From Alloacidobacterium dinghuense (GTDB lineage Bacteria; Acidobacteriota; Terriglobia; Terriglobales; Acidobacteriaceae), in NCBI RefSeq assembly GCF_014274465.1, contig NZ_CP060394.1, forward strand, positions 3,844,001-3,908,000: a stretch of DNA of 64,000 nucleotides. The letters are read 5' to 3'. Numbering within the stretch: position 1 is the first letter of the stretch; each line of letters opens with the position of its first letter. Under the pieces are notes generated by a model. The model made no database searches and was not told the DNA's origin. It was given only the letters and a program-made list of their open reading frames with translations. Positions 1 through 7,924 of the stretch are shown here, piece after piece. Position numbers and translations under genes: made by a program.

Positions 1-889
1 AAAATTCCTGACGGTCGTCCATATTGCGTCGAATAGAATCGTTCACGCTCTCGGTATCCTCCAGAGCAGCCAAAGCGGCTTGAATCACAACTGTATTGAT
101 ATTGTCCTGACTGGCGAACTGCCGCATCTTCTGAACCGTATTCGGCGATGCCATGGCGTAGCCCAATCGCATGCCCGCTAGGCCGTAGACCTCGGAAAAA
201 GTGCGCGTAACAATGACCCGCTCATTATCGAGAGGGTGATCGATAAAGGAGGCGTACATCCCGGATTGACCCGCGTAATGGTGGTAGGCCTCATCGATCA
301 CGACAAAGGTGGACGCTGGGAGTTTCGCAATAAAATCTTCCAAATCTTTACGAGGAGTAAGTGACGCGGTGGGATTGTTCGGATTGCAGATGTATACCAG
401 CGTGGTTAATGAACCGGCACGCGCTTGCATACCGTCAAGGTCATGGGAGAACGTTAGTGTCAACCCGACTGATATGACTTCCGAGGAGGCTGAACGTGCA
501 TAGTCTTCGATGGCTTCAAAAGTCGGTGAAGCCTGGATCAGTTGCTTGCCTTTGCCGAGGAATGCAAAGGCCGCCATGCGGAGGATGTCTGTAGAGCCAC
601 AACCAAGGAGGATCTGTTCCGGTTTCCTCCCGTGCAGATCAGCAATTCGTTCAGTCAGGGAGTTGGGCTCCATAAGCGGATAACGGTTCACGCATCCAAC
701 GGAAGAATGTATGGCATCGAGTACTTTCTTAGATGGACCATACGCATTCTCGTTGTTGTCGAGGCGGACCAGACCGTCATCTTGTTTGAATGTAGCGGCG
801 CTCGAAAAGTCTGTAAGCGGGCGTGCAGCCATCCCGGCTACGGCGCCGGCACCCGCGGATCGAAGAAAGAGCCTGCGCGATGTAATCAT
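1..889 (-). CDS. Tat-exported histidinol-phosphate-aminotransferase-like enzyme, partial (C-terminus beyond left edge)
   Basis: A PLP-dependent class I/II aminotransferase of the histidinol-phosphate aminotransferase type; the gene runs off the left edge. The start ATG (887-889) follows AAGGAAAC. The N-terminus MITSRRLFLRSAGAGAVAG has a twin-arginine motif and hydrophobic stretch, so export folded, with cofactor, is likely. The mature part starts with the family signature RLDNNENAYGPSKKV, then LGCGSTDILRMAAFAF (cofactor phosphate region), YICNPNNPTAS, VVIDEAYHHY (Asp and Tyr that hold PLP) and RTFSEVYGLAGMRLGYA; in this last motif the Schiff-base lysine position (normally TFSKxxGLAG) reads Glu. 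The loss of the lysine is read directly from the sequence and would prevent normal transamination. Export argues against a role in histidine synthesis. Family is clear, function unknown. Confidence 0.85.
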   Translation of the reverse strand, partial: MITSRRLFLRSAGAGAVAGMAARPLTDFSSAATFKQDDGLVRLDNNENAYGPSKKVLDAIHSSVGCVNRYPLMEPNSLTERIADLHGRKPEQILLGCGSTDILRMAAFAFLGKGKQLIQASPTFEAIEDYARSASSEVISVGLTLTFSHDLDGMQARAGSLTTLVYICNPNNPTASLTPRKDLEDFIAKLPASTFVVIDEAYHHYAGQSGMYASFIDHPLDNERVIVTRTFSEVYGLAGMRLGYAMASPNTVQKMRQFASQDNINTVVIQAALAALEDTESVNDSIRRNMDDRQEF

Positions 890-982
890 AGTGTTTCCTT
901 ACGAAGAAGAATGGTCTTCAAAGCAGGTAACAGTTAGAGGGCAAAACACTGCCATTCGAGATCTGGTCCAGATTGGCAACGA

Positions 983-1408
983 CTATTGCTTCGTCAGAGT
1001 CCCCGTTCCGTCATCCGTTTCGCACCCGCCCGTAGCGCTGCCGTTCAGGATGTAGGTGGACTTCAGCTGTGTGCCTGTGTTATCAAGCGAACCCCGCAGC
1101 GTTACGTTGTCCCCTTCTTTGTCGCTGCCGGCGAGGACTACGTTAGAACCAGTAACTGTGACCTCCAGATGCGCGCCTTTCAGACAATGCGAGGTTAAGT
1201 TCGAACTCCCAGCGAGATGTCCGCGCGAATCCGGGTTGATGACGACCGTTATCGTGAAGGGAGCGACATCTGAATGGTTCGAATAGAACATTCCCGACCA
1301 TCTTCCTTTGATATCGGTAGCAGCGTAAAGAGAAGCGCCCCCCATTATGATCATCAAGGTTAACGACCGAAGGAGGTAAGCACGAAACGGCATGATTGTG
1401 CTTTTCAT
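983..1408 (-). CDS. small secreted protein, function unknown
   Basis: A 141-residue protein read from the ATG at 1408, chosen because it begins a signal peptide (MKSTIMPFRAYLLRSLTLM, cleavage near SLYA) and follows GGAAAAA. A longer frame reaches 1444 but adds only polar residues. The mature part has a beta-rich, Gly/Thr/Asn pattern with motifs DIKGRWSG and GDNVTLRGSLD, like lipocalin-type or DUF1579-type exported domains that start with G-x-W. It has two cysteines (SHCLKG and GGCETD) that could pair in the periplasm. It lies 35 bases downstream of the copper oxidase gene on the same strand and could be co-transcribed. No function can be given. Confidence 0.6.
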   Translation of the reverse strand: MKSTIMPFRAYLLRSLTLMIIMGGASLYAATDIKGRWSGMFYSNHSDVAPFTITVVINPDSRGHLAGSSNLTSHCLKGAHLEVTVTGSNVVLAGSDKEGDNVTLRGSLDNTGTQLKSTYILNGSATGGCETDDGTGTLTKQ

Positions 1409-1443
1409 GGCGATTTTTCCTTTGAATTCAGCTTCCTCAAACA

Positions 1444-4434
1444 TTACTGAGTTATCAGAGTTACGTTCGCAGAGTGTGTCAGCCCTCCCCCGGTTGCGGT
1501 GATTGTAAGGGAATAATTGCCGGTCGAAGCGCTCGCCGATGCCGATATGGTTAGAGTTGAAGTGCTCGTCCCCCGGACACTAGAAGGACTAAATGATGCA
1601 CTGGTACCTGTTGGCAACCCGCTAACGTTGAACGTAACAGTGGAAGAGAACGACCCCAGAGCCGAGACGCTTACGCTATATGCTCCACTCGAATTCCTCG
1701 CCACCGTGCGGCTGCTGGGCGAAACCGACATCGAGAAATCGACCACAATGAGTTTTATCTCCGTGGCGTTGGTGAGAGAACCGTTCGCGGCATTAATCCA
1801 AAAGTAATAGGTGCCAGTTGGCGTTGAACTCGAAGTGTTCACTGTGAGAGTGGAGGATCCCGAACCCGCAACGGAAGTGGGGGAGAAACTGGCCGTTACG
1901 CCAGAGGGCAGCCCGGTGACACTGAAACTTACGTTTCCCGCGAATCCAACAGATGGTGTCACGCTCACGCTAAAGGTCGTGCTGTTTCCCCGTGAGACAA
2001 CCCGGGAGGTTGGCGTGGCCGGGAGCGAGAAGGCGTTTGCTACGAGTTTTACCTGCGTGGAGTAAGCCATAGGGCCGCTGCTTGCAGTGATTGTAAGAGT
2101 ATGGATGCCAGTTGGCGTTGAACTCGAAGTGTTCACCGTTAAGGTAGAAGATCCCGAACCTGAAAATGAAGCGGGAGAGAAACTGGCGGTTGCGCCCGAG
2201 GGCAAGCCGGTGACGGTGAAGCTGACGTTTCCGGTGAATCCACTAGATGCAGTCACGCTGACACTGTAAGTCGTGCCATCTCCTTTCAAGATGGTCCGGG
2301 AGGTTGGCGTGGCTGCGAGCAAAAAGGCGTTTACGACCAGTTTCACCTGCGTGGAGTAAGTCACCGTACCGCTGGCTGCGGTGATCGTCAGGGTATAGGT
2401 GCCAGTTGGTGTCGAAGTCGAAGTATTCACCGTTAAGGTGGCCGATCCCGAACCCGTAACTGAAGTAGGTGAGAAGGTAGTGGTTGCGCCCGAGGGCAAA
2501 CCAGTGACGCTGAAGCTGACGTTCCCCGTAAATCCATATGAAGGTGTGACGCTCACGGCATATGTCGTGCCGTTTCCCTCCAAAATCGTTTGGGACGATG
2601 GAGAGGACGCGACTGAGAAAGCATTCACAGCGAGTTTCACTTGCGTGGAATGAGTTATAGTGCCGCTGGTTGCGGTGATTGTGAGGGTATAGGTGCCAGG
2701 TGGTGTTGAAGTCGAAGTATTCACCGTTAAAGCGGAGGATCCCGAATCCGAAACTGAACTGGGTGAGAAACTGGCTTTTGCGCCCGAGGGTAATCCGTTG
2801 ACGCTGAAGCTAACGTTTCCGGTGAATCCATATGAAGGTGTGACGCTCACGGTATAGCTCGTACCCTTTGTTGGAGGCACGGTCTGGGACGATGGTGTGG
2901 CCACGACCGAGAAATCTGGCGGTGCAGTTACCTGCACAAAGCTTGCAACTGAGGGTACGCCGGATTGATTCAGAATGAACAACATGTAGTAGCCGGGCGG
3001 GGCGACGTTGCCATCGGGAGGTGCCGTGACCGTCAGCAGCCCGCTGTCAGCGGTGAACGACAGACCCACCTCACGCTGATCCATTCCGAAAGCATGCGTT
3101 ACGGTTCCATTACGCACGAGAACGACCGACGAAATGTTCGCAGCGTCCGGGGTTGCTACAGTGAAAGCGCTGCTATATGAGATCGAACTCGGAGCGCTCG
3201 TGATCGAAGGCCGCGTGGCCATTGTGCCGTCCGAGTTGAACAGGTATGCGGGTTTATAAATCTCCATCTGCTGCACATAGGTGCCGCGCAAAGGATTGCC
3301 CCCGGCCAGCCATACTGTCGCATCGGGAAGGAGCAGCGCCACCGAGTGATACAGACGTGGATAAGCGTTCGCTCCGGCTGAAGAGAAGGTGTTGGTTACA
3401 GGGTCATAGAGGTCCGCATTCAGGCTGGAGGTGTTCGTGTCTTCATCATTCACAGAGCCGCCAAGTGCAAGAACCTTACCGTTGGGCAAAATCACCGCGT
3501 TCATCTCAATGCGCGCCTGACTCATGTTTGGCCCATATTGCCATGCTGGAGTAGATGCCCCCATGTCGATGATTTCGGTGGTATTGGTAGCCGGATTGCC
3601 ACCGCCCATGATGATCACTTTGGGATCGTAGTTGTTGTTCGGACTCAACGGGAGCAGAACGGATGTACCGTAGGTACGCGTTCCACTGTAGTTCGTCCTC
3701 GCGAAGCTTGTGTTCCAGGTGTTCGTCGACGGGTCGAAGAGCTTCGATGTGGTTTGCGCACCAGAATAAAACACCTTGCCATTAGGCAAGACGTGCAAGC
3801 GTGGATAGAGATCCGGGGTCCAGGACGCCATATACTGTGCGCTCCAGCCCGAGCCAACCGAGTAAAATTCGACAGCGGTATTGGTACCGCCGGTCTCCTT
3901 CAGGCCGGAAAACGTCATGACTCTTCCGTCGCCAAGTGTCAGCAGCGTCGGATACCATCGCCCGTGCGCCATGTTCGGCGTATTACTGAATGTGTTTGCC
4001 AGCGGATCAAAAGTTGCCGCCTGCGGCTGTCCGAAAAAAGGGTCGTACTGTATGGTGCCGCCGGCTATAAACGGGCGACCATCCTCCAGGAGCACCATGC
4101 CATTACAGAACATGTCCCATGACAGAGAAAACTGGGTGATAGTCTGGCCGCTCACCGGATCCAACAGCAATGCCCCGGAGCCATTCGACGGTCCGTAGGG
4201 TGGCCCCGACGGACATCCGGTCTGCGACGGTGGGCAGTTTCCTGAGCCGGCAACCACTAGGACGTCGCCACTACTGAGCAGCGCCACATGGATCGGATTG
4301 ATAGGCATGGTCTTGGACAATGTGGTCCACTGCCCTTGGAGGTCGGGCTGACCCAATGCCAATGGGTGCAATACGCAGATCAAGAGCGAGAGTGTAAGCG
4401 AATAGGTAAGCCAAGAGCTGACGCGGCTGGTCAT
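1444..4434 (-). CDS. secreted galactose-oxidase-type copper radical oxidase with five C-terminal Ig-like repeats
   Basis: A 996-residue exported protein. Residues 1-29 form a signal peptide (ends LALGQ). Residues 35-395 are Kelch blades and 400-505 the galactose-oxidase C-terminal domain (DUF1929 type). The copper-radical site of galactose/glyoxal oxidases can be matched residue by residue: Cys110 in WDMFCNG and Tyr161 in HGRWYPT (thioether-linked radical pair), Tyr362-His363 in PRLYHSV and His447 in THAFGMDQRE. This supports oxidation of a primary alcohol or aldehyde to an aldehyde or acid with release of H2O2, outside the cell; the substrate is unknown. Residues 508-996 are five Ig-like repeats of about 98 residues (SVSVTPSYGFTGNVSF and variants) that probably tether or space the catalytic head. 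Such enzymes are best known from fungi and Streptomyces. Confidence 0.85.
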   Translation of the reverse strand: MTSRVSSWLTYSLTLSLLICVLHPLALGQPDLQGQWTTLSKTMPINPIHVALLSSGDVLVVAGSGNCPPSQTGCPSGPPYGPSNGSGALLLDPVSGQTITQFSLSWDMFCNGMVLLEDGRPFIAGGTIQYDPFFGQPQAATFDPLANTFSNTPNMAHGRWYPTLLTLGDGRVMTFSGLKETGGTNTAVEFYSVGSGWSAQYMASWTPDLYPRLHVLPNGKVFYSGAQTTSKLFDPSTNTWNTSFARTNYSGTRTYGTSVLLPLSPNNNYDPKVIIMGGGNPATNTTEIIDMGASTPAWQYGPNMSQARIEMNAVILPNGKVLALGGSVNDEDTNTSSLNADLYDPVTNTFSSAGANAYPRLYHSVALLLPDATVWLAGGNPLRGTYVQQMEIYKPAYLFNSDGTMATRPSITSAPSSISYSSAFTVATPDAANISSVVLVRNGTVTHAFGMDQREVGLSFTADSGLLTVTAPPDGNVAPPGYYMLFILNQSGVPSVASFVQVTAPPDFSVVATPSSQTVPPTKGTSYTVSVTPSYGFTGNVSFSVNGLPSGAKASFSPSSVSDSGSSALTVNTSTSTPPGTYTLTITATSGTITHSTQVKLAVNAFSVASSPSSQTILEGNGTTYAVSVTPSYGFTGNVSFSVTGLPSGATTTFSPTSVTGSGSATLTVNTSTSTPTGTYTLTITAASGTVTYSTQVKLVVNAFLLAATPTSRTILKGDGTTYSVSVTASSGFTGNVSFTVTGLPSGATASFSPASFSGSGSSTLTVNTSSSTPTGIHTLTITASSGPMAYSTQVKLVANAFSLPATPTSRVVSRGNSTTFSVSVTPSVGFAGNVSFSVTGLPSGVTASFSPTSVAGSGSSTLTVNTSSSTPTGTYYFWINAANGSLTNATEIKLIVVDFSMSVSPSSRTVARNSSGAYSVSVSALGSFSSTVTFNVSGLPTGTSASFSPSSVRGTSTSTLTISASASASTGNYSLTITATGGGLTHSANVTLITQ
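1460..2935 (-). repeat. five tandem coding repeats, period about 294 bases
   Basis: The 3' half of the copper oxidase gene is a tandem array of near-identical 98-codon units. For example the strings around 1811, 2105, 2399 and 2693 (GTGCCAGTTGGCGTTGAACT and close variants on the plus strand) recur at 294-base spacing. The unit nearest the stop (1460-1800) is the most divergent; the central three are closest, as expected if units multiply by unequal recombination. The reading frame is kept throughout, so this is protein domain duplication and not a non-coding satellite or CRISPR. Confidence 0.85.
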
Positions 4435-4760
4435 CGGCGCTCACTGCGGCAAGAGCTAGAAGGTTTGAGACAAGAATCCGGGAAAGTGTTGCTCTATGTT
4501 CATGTCTCGTAGGCTTCAGACGCATCAACAATATCGGCACCATTGATACTGATTTTTGCCCGGACGCCTCTCAACTGCTTATAAGCAGATTGCGTGTGAT
4601 TGCAGTATGGTGCGGCAAAAAGATAAAACTTAGGCTCTGACGCCTCGGTTCGCGTTTGAGCAATCACTGAAAACAAGCCGTTGAGAGTGTCGTTGCATAT
4701 TCTCACCGACACTGCAGATTCATGTGAGCGTCGCCGCATGAGGTCAATACGAGTAGTTGA
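4435..4760. other. intergenic, no gene seen
   Basis: Upstream region of the copper oxidase gene. Short open frames exist on both strands but none has a start context, domain or compositional sign of coding. A stem-loop-like stretch CTGCTTATAAGCAG lies at 4570-4583. I see no convincing promoter. Confidence 0.4.
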
Positions 4761-6020
4761 TTAATTTGTTGAGATCACCTTCACAAGAGTGACAGTTGGA
4801 GTCACGTTTAAAGAAAACGCATATGTCAGGTTCTCGTTCATCGTGTGAGGAGCCCCATTTTGATCAACCCAGAAACAAGACTGAACACCGTGAGCTGAGT
4901 CCAGAGTAAGATGCACAGTTTGCGGTGGAACACTGATCGGAGCATTTGTTGCGGGATTGTAGATGGATGCGTTCAACCAGAGCGCCAGATAAAACGACCC
5001 GTCACGCTTCTGCAGCAACAGATGATGAACGTTCGCTGTAGTTCCGGTGAGCGAATACGTCAACCTGCCTGGAGTGAAAGGAGCGCCAGGGTCGCTAAGA
5101 TAGTTCGTCAGTGATTTGATAGATGTGTACGAAGGTTTCGCGCTCAGCGTGCTCGTCATTAGCCCATACATTGGCGAAGATGGGTCGTCCATCAATTCAT
5201 ACATGTATGTGCGCAAGATGCCTTGAGTCATCATTTCGAAGATTGTCTGAATGGTATAGGCCGAGGCCACAGCATTCGTGACTGTATATGGCTTGGTGGT
5301 GGTTGGCGCTTGCATGTACCCGCTCTCAGTCACGATCGCCGGCACTCCAGGGGCATTTGTATTTGCGTTATCCAACCACCACGCGATGCTTCCATAAGAA
5401 TGGCCCTGAGCATTGGTTGAACCCCATCCGTTCGTGCCGGGATTCCTGCCCCCAAAGTAGATGTGGAGATTGTTATACGTGATGTAGGGGACAATGTTGC
5501 CTAATGCACTGTAGGAAGCCTGTTGTGTCAGAGATGGGCCGAGAACTGGAACATTTAGAGCGGCACCGGCGAGTTGCAGGGTCGGCAGAAAGCTCGTCAA
5601 CTGGGTGGCCCACTGCGAGTTTTTTTGATCGTCATATTCGTTTGGCCCTTCAATGCTCTCCATATCTCGGGCAAGGGACTGGAAGTTCTGAAGATCGGCA
5701 GTCGTAAGGAGCGGGTCATATGCAACTACATATTCTGTATGGATCCCGGCTGCAGCGATACCCCAGTGAATTGTGTACATCTGGTTCCCTGTCGGCCAGT
5801 TGTAGTAGCCGTCGCGTATATGACGAATTCCAGCGGCTTTTAACGCGGAAATCACTTGTTGGTACTTCTGGAAGTAGTTTGTATTTGTATAGGCAAGGTG
5901 AGTGTTGACTCCGACAGAGTCAACAAGCGTATCTGCCTGAATCGCTTGTTCTTGTGCGCTGCTTGGAAGCACCGCAAGAGCAAAGCAAAAAAAAGAGACT
6001 ACGAGCTTCTTTCTGAACAT
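4761..6020 (-). CDS. secreted clan GH-A glycoside hydrolase (family uncertain)
   Basis: A 419-residue exported glycosidase. The start at 6020 was chosen because it opens a signal peptide (MFRKKLVVSFFCFALAVLPS, cleavage after SSA); a longer frame to 6140 adds no recognisable sequence. The protein has a TIM-barrel pattern with both clan GH-A landmarks: IEGPNEYD, where Glu128 after Asn is the expected acid/base, and AIVTESGY, where Glu232 is the expected nucleophile. HIYFG and WWLDN fit barrel strands 6-7. The C-terminal 100 residues (FYLALWLN, VHLTLDSA) form a beta domain as in GH39/GH79/GH30 relatives. It would cleave a glycoside in the periplasm or outside; the substrate is unknown. It stands alone, transcribed in the same direction as its neighbours. 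Confidence 0.75.
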   Translation of the reverse strand: MFRKKLVVSFFCFALAVLPSSAQEQAIQADTLVDSVGVNTHLAYTNTNYFQKYQQVISALKAAGIRHIRDGYYNWPTGNQMYTIHWGIAAAGIHTEYVVAYDPLLTTADLQNFQSLARDMESIEGPNEYDDQKNSQWATQLTSFLPTLQLAGAALNVPVLGPSLTQQASYSALGNIVPYITYNNLHIYFGGRNPGTNGWGSTNAQGHSYGSIAWWLDNANTNAPGVPAIVTESGYMQAPTTTKPYTVTNAVASAYTIQTIFEMMTQGILRTYMYELMDDPSSPMYGLMTSTLSAKPSYTSIKSLTNYLSDPGAPFTPGRLTYSLTGTTANVHHLLLQKRDGSFYLALWLNASIYNPATNAPISVPPQTVHLTLDSAHGVQSCFWVDQNGAPHTMNENLTYAFSLNVTPTVTLVKVISTN

Positions 6021-6441
6021 TTCAATGAGTCCTGAGACAAGGGCCTGGGGACCGATTTGATTCCTTAGAGGGATTGGAGACTCAGTTGTGCTCCCGGCCA
6101 CATTGGGACCTGCTCCCGAGTAAGTTTCGGCCAAAAACAATGAAGGTCCGAACCAAACAATGAAAGGAAACTATCTCTTTTACCTGTGAGACTTGAGTGT
6201 TAGACTCTCATGACCTTTCACAGAATCCCAGATTTCTTTAGTAACTGCGCGTAGCCAAGGCTTAAGCGGAAGTCGTGGTTCCCACAATTGCAAATAATGA
6301 GAAAGACCAAGTCGTTTGTGACCGGGCCTGGTGGGTTCCGAACACCGGGCTGTCAGGCAAAAGTAAGAGATCGCTGATTGGGCCGCTTGGCGGACGATTT
6401 CGGCGCTGCATTGCGCGGCTGCTTAACATATCAAGCAACGC
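6021..6441. other. intergenic, no gene seen
   Basis: Between the GH-A glycosidase start and a decayed reading frame. It holds short open frames on the plus strand (for example 6275-6469) without recognisable content. No repeat, tRNA or clear promoter was seen. Confidence 0.4.
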
Positions 6442-6621
6442 TCACGATTGCTTAAGCAACTCCTTGTGAACAAATTCGCAGAGCTTCATCGTCAGGGGAT
6501 TGCTCATTCCGTAGTAGACAAACCGATCTTCGGTTGAGCCGTGGAAGCTGTGCCACGTGAGCGCTGTAAATCGGAACGCGGGTGCTGTTTCCGAGCCGAT
6601 CTTTAGTCCAAGAAAATGCCG
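6442..6621 (-). pseudogene. orphan C-terminal reading-frame fragment behind the methyltransferase
   Basis: Directly after the stop of the methyltransferase gene the same frame stays open for 59 codons and reads as natural protein: AFRFTALTWHSFHGSTEDRF followed by VYYGMSNPLTMKLCEFVHKE and LLKQS, then stop at 6442-6444. The pattern (amphipathic, aromatic, ending in a helix) looks like the tail of a globular protein, but there is no start codon with a ribosome site. I read it as the 3' remnant of another gene fused behind the methyltransferase stop, or less likely as a read-through extension. I do not recognise the family. Confidence 0.4.
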
Positions 6622-7293
6622 TCATGTACCATCTGATTGCTCAAAGATAAGGAAGTAATCTTCTCCGTCGGCTTTCGTGAAGTCGTAACGAGCAACCTGT
6701 CGGAAACCTGCATCCTTAAGTTCACGGACGACGATTGCTTCATCCAATCCGTGATTTGCACCGTTTCCATTGCGGTCGATAATGCCTAGCTTAGCTCCAG
6801 GCTTCAGCGCAGGGATAAGGTTGTGCAAGAGTAGCTTTGGATGAGCAATTTCATGGTACGTTTTGAGGATTACAACGGCGTCGATGCTGTGCGGAGGAAG
6901 TTTCGGGTCATCAGGAAGACCCAACACCGCCCGGACTTGGGGTAAATGCTCGCGTTCGCTACGATAACGAATCGCCTTGATCGCCTCAGGATTGATATCC
7001 TCGGCGAAAACCACGCCGTCAGAGCCAACTCGCTCTGCTGCTCTGACCGCTAACCAGCCGCCGCCAGCGCCAATATCCGCAACAGAAGAACCAGCACGCA
7101 CGCCGAGAAGCGAAAGAATCCTCTGGGGCTGGAGCCTGGCGTCACGTTCCGGATATTCAAAGATCGAAAGATCGCCCGAATACGGCGTGCTTGTGGGATG
7201 GGATGGTACCGGACCAGGCGAAGCTTGAGCCTGCACGAATACGGAGGAGATGCCCAGCAGAGAAGCAATGAGGAATCCGAAGCGCTGCAGCAT
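6622..7293 (-). CDS. exported class I SAM-dependent methyltransferase-like protein
   Basis: A 223-residue protein from the ATG at 7293, which opens a signal peptide (MLQRFGFLIASLLGISSVFV, cleavage near VQAQA). The upstream longer frame to 7344 has no ribosome site. The mature domain has methyltransferase motif I VADIGAGGGWLAVRAA with the acidic end of strand 2 at VFAEDI, post-I AVVILKTYHEI and a closing DYFLIFEQ beta hairpin, all at usual spacing. Small exported methyltransferases of this type, with a GDLSIFEYPERD lead-in, are known in Acidobacteria, Planctomycetes and Proteobacteria; their substrate and the source of SAM outside the cytoplasm are unknown. It could also be anchored by an uncleaved N-terminus. 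Confidence 0.75.
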   Translation of the reverse strand: MLQRFGFLIASLLGISSVFVQAQASPGPVPSHPTSTPYSGDLSIFEYPERDARLQPQRILSLLGVRAGSSVADIGAGGGWLAVRAAERVGSDGVVFAEDINPEAIKAIRYRSEREHLPQVRAVLGLPDDPKLPPHSIDAVVILKTYHEIAHPKLLLHNLIPALKPGAKLGIIDRNGNGANHGLDEAIVVRELKDAGFRQVARYDFTKADGEDYFLIFEQSDGT

Positions 7294-7924
7294 AGGAAAA
7301 CATGCGACAAGGTTAGTGTTGCTGTCAAAACAATTGGTACGCACGAAACGAACCTTCTGCTGGTGACATTGAGCTGAACCAACGCAACTCGCGGAATCGA
7401 GATCTTCCGGCGTGGGTGTCCTGTCTGGCCTTGTCGTTCTTCACCGCGTCTCTTATGATTTGACGCCATTTCGATTCCGTCAAGAATGCCTTCAACCAAC
7501 TGGAATTTGCTGCGGTTGACTAACAGGCGGTCACCAATTGTGCGCGGGATGATGCGGCATCGCACATCCTCAACCTCGATCGCAAACATGGTGGTGTGAA
7601 AGCAAGGCCATGCCGGATACCGCTGCGCGAGCCGCTCGCCAACGAGCCAGTCAGTAATGTCGCCATCAAATTGAGAATGCAAACCGGCGGCAACCCAGCG
7701 TCGGGAAATGCAACGCGCGCGTCGGGCGGAGTTCACAAGACTCCGGGGAGTGAACGCTGTAGGCTCGTCAAGAGAGTGGTCAAAGGGGCAACTTGTTCAT
7801 ACGATCTATTTTTAATTTGAGCATGTCGTTCGAACCGATAAGAATCAGGAACCGTTTGACGACTGCGCGCACCTTCGGCGACAATCCGGTTCGATCCAGT
7901 AAATAGCGAATGACAGGTGCGATC
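7294..7924. other. intergenic with one weak minus-strand reading frame
   Basis: A minus-strand frame from 7736 down through about 7400 encodes plausible protein (DWLVGERLAQRYPAWPCFHT, RLLVNRSKFQLVEGILDGIE) but then runs into the methyltransferase region in another frame, so if it was a gene its 3' part is lost. No ribosome site was seen and I do not recognise it. The rest (7740-7924) holds the upstream region of the acyl-CoA-dehydrogenase-like gene. Confidence 0.3.

Noticed and set aside
1517-2653. Several plus-strand open frames opposite the Ig-like repeats
   Set aside because: They are mirror frames of the repeats, lack ribosome sites and repeat at the same period as the real gene.
1811-2935. 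Regular repeats with 294-base period that might suggest CRISPR or satellite DNA
   Set aside because: The units are full coding repeats in one long frame, with no unique spacers; they are Ig-like domains of the copper oxidase.
7050-7736. A 228-codon minus-strand gene overlapping the methyltransferase
   Set aside because: Its second half lies in the wrong frame over a convincing methyltransferase; only the first part has protein character, so it is mentioned as a weak frame only.
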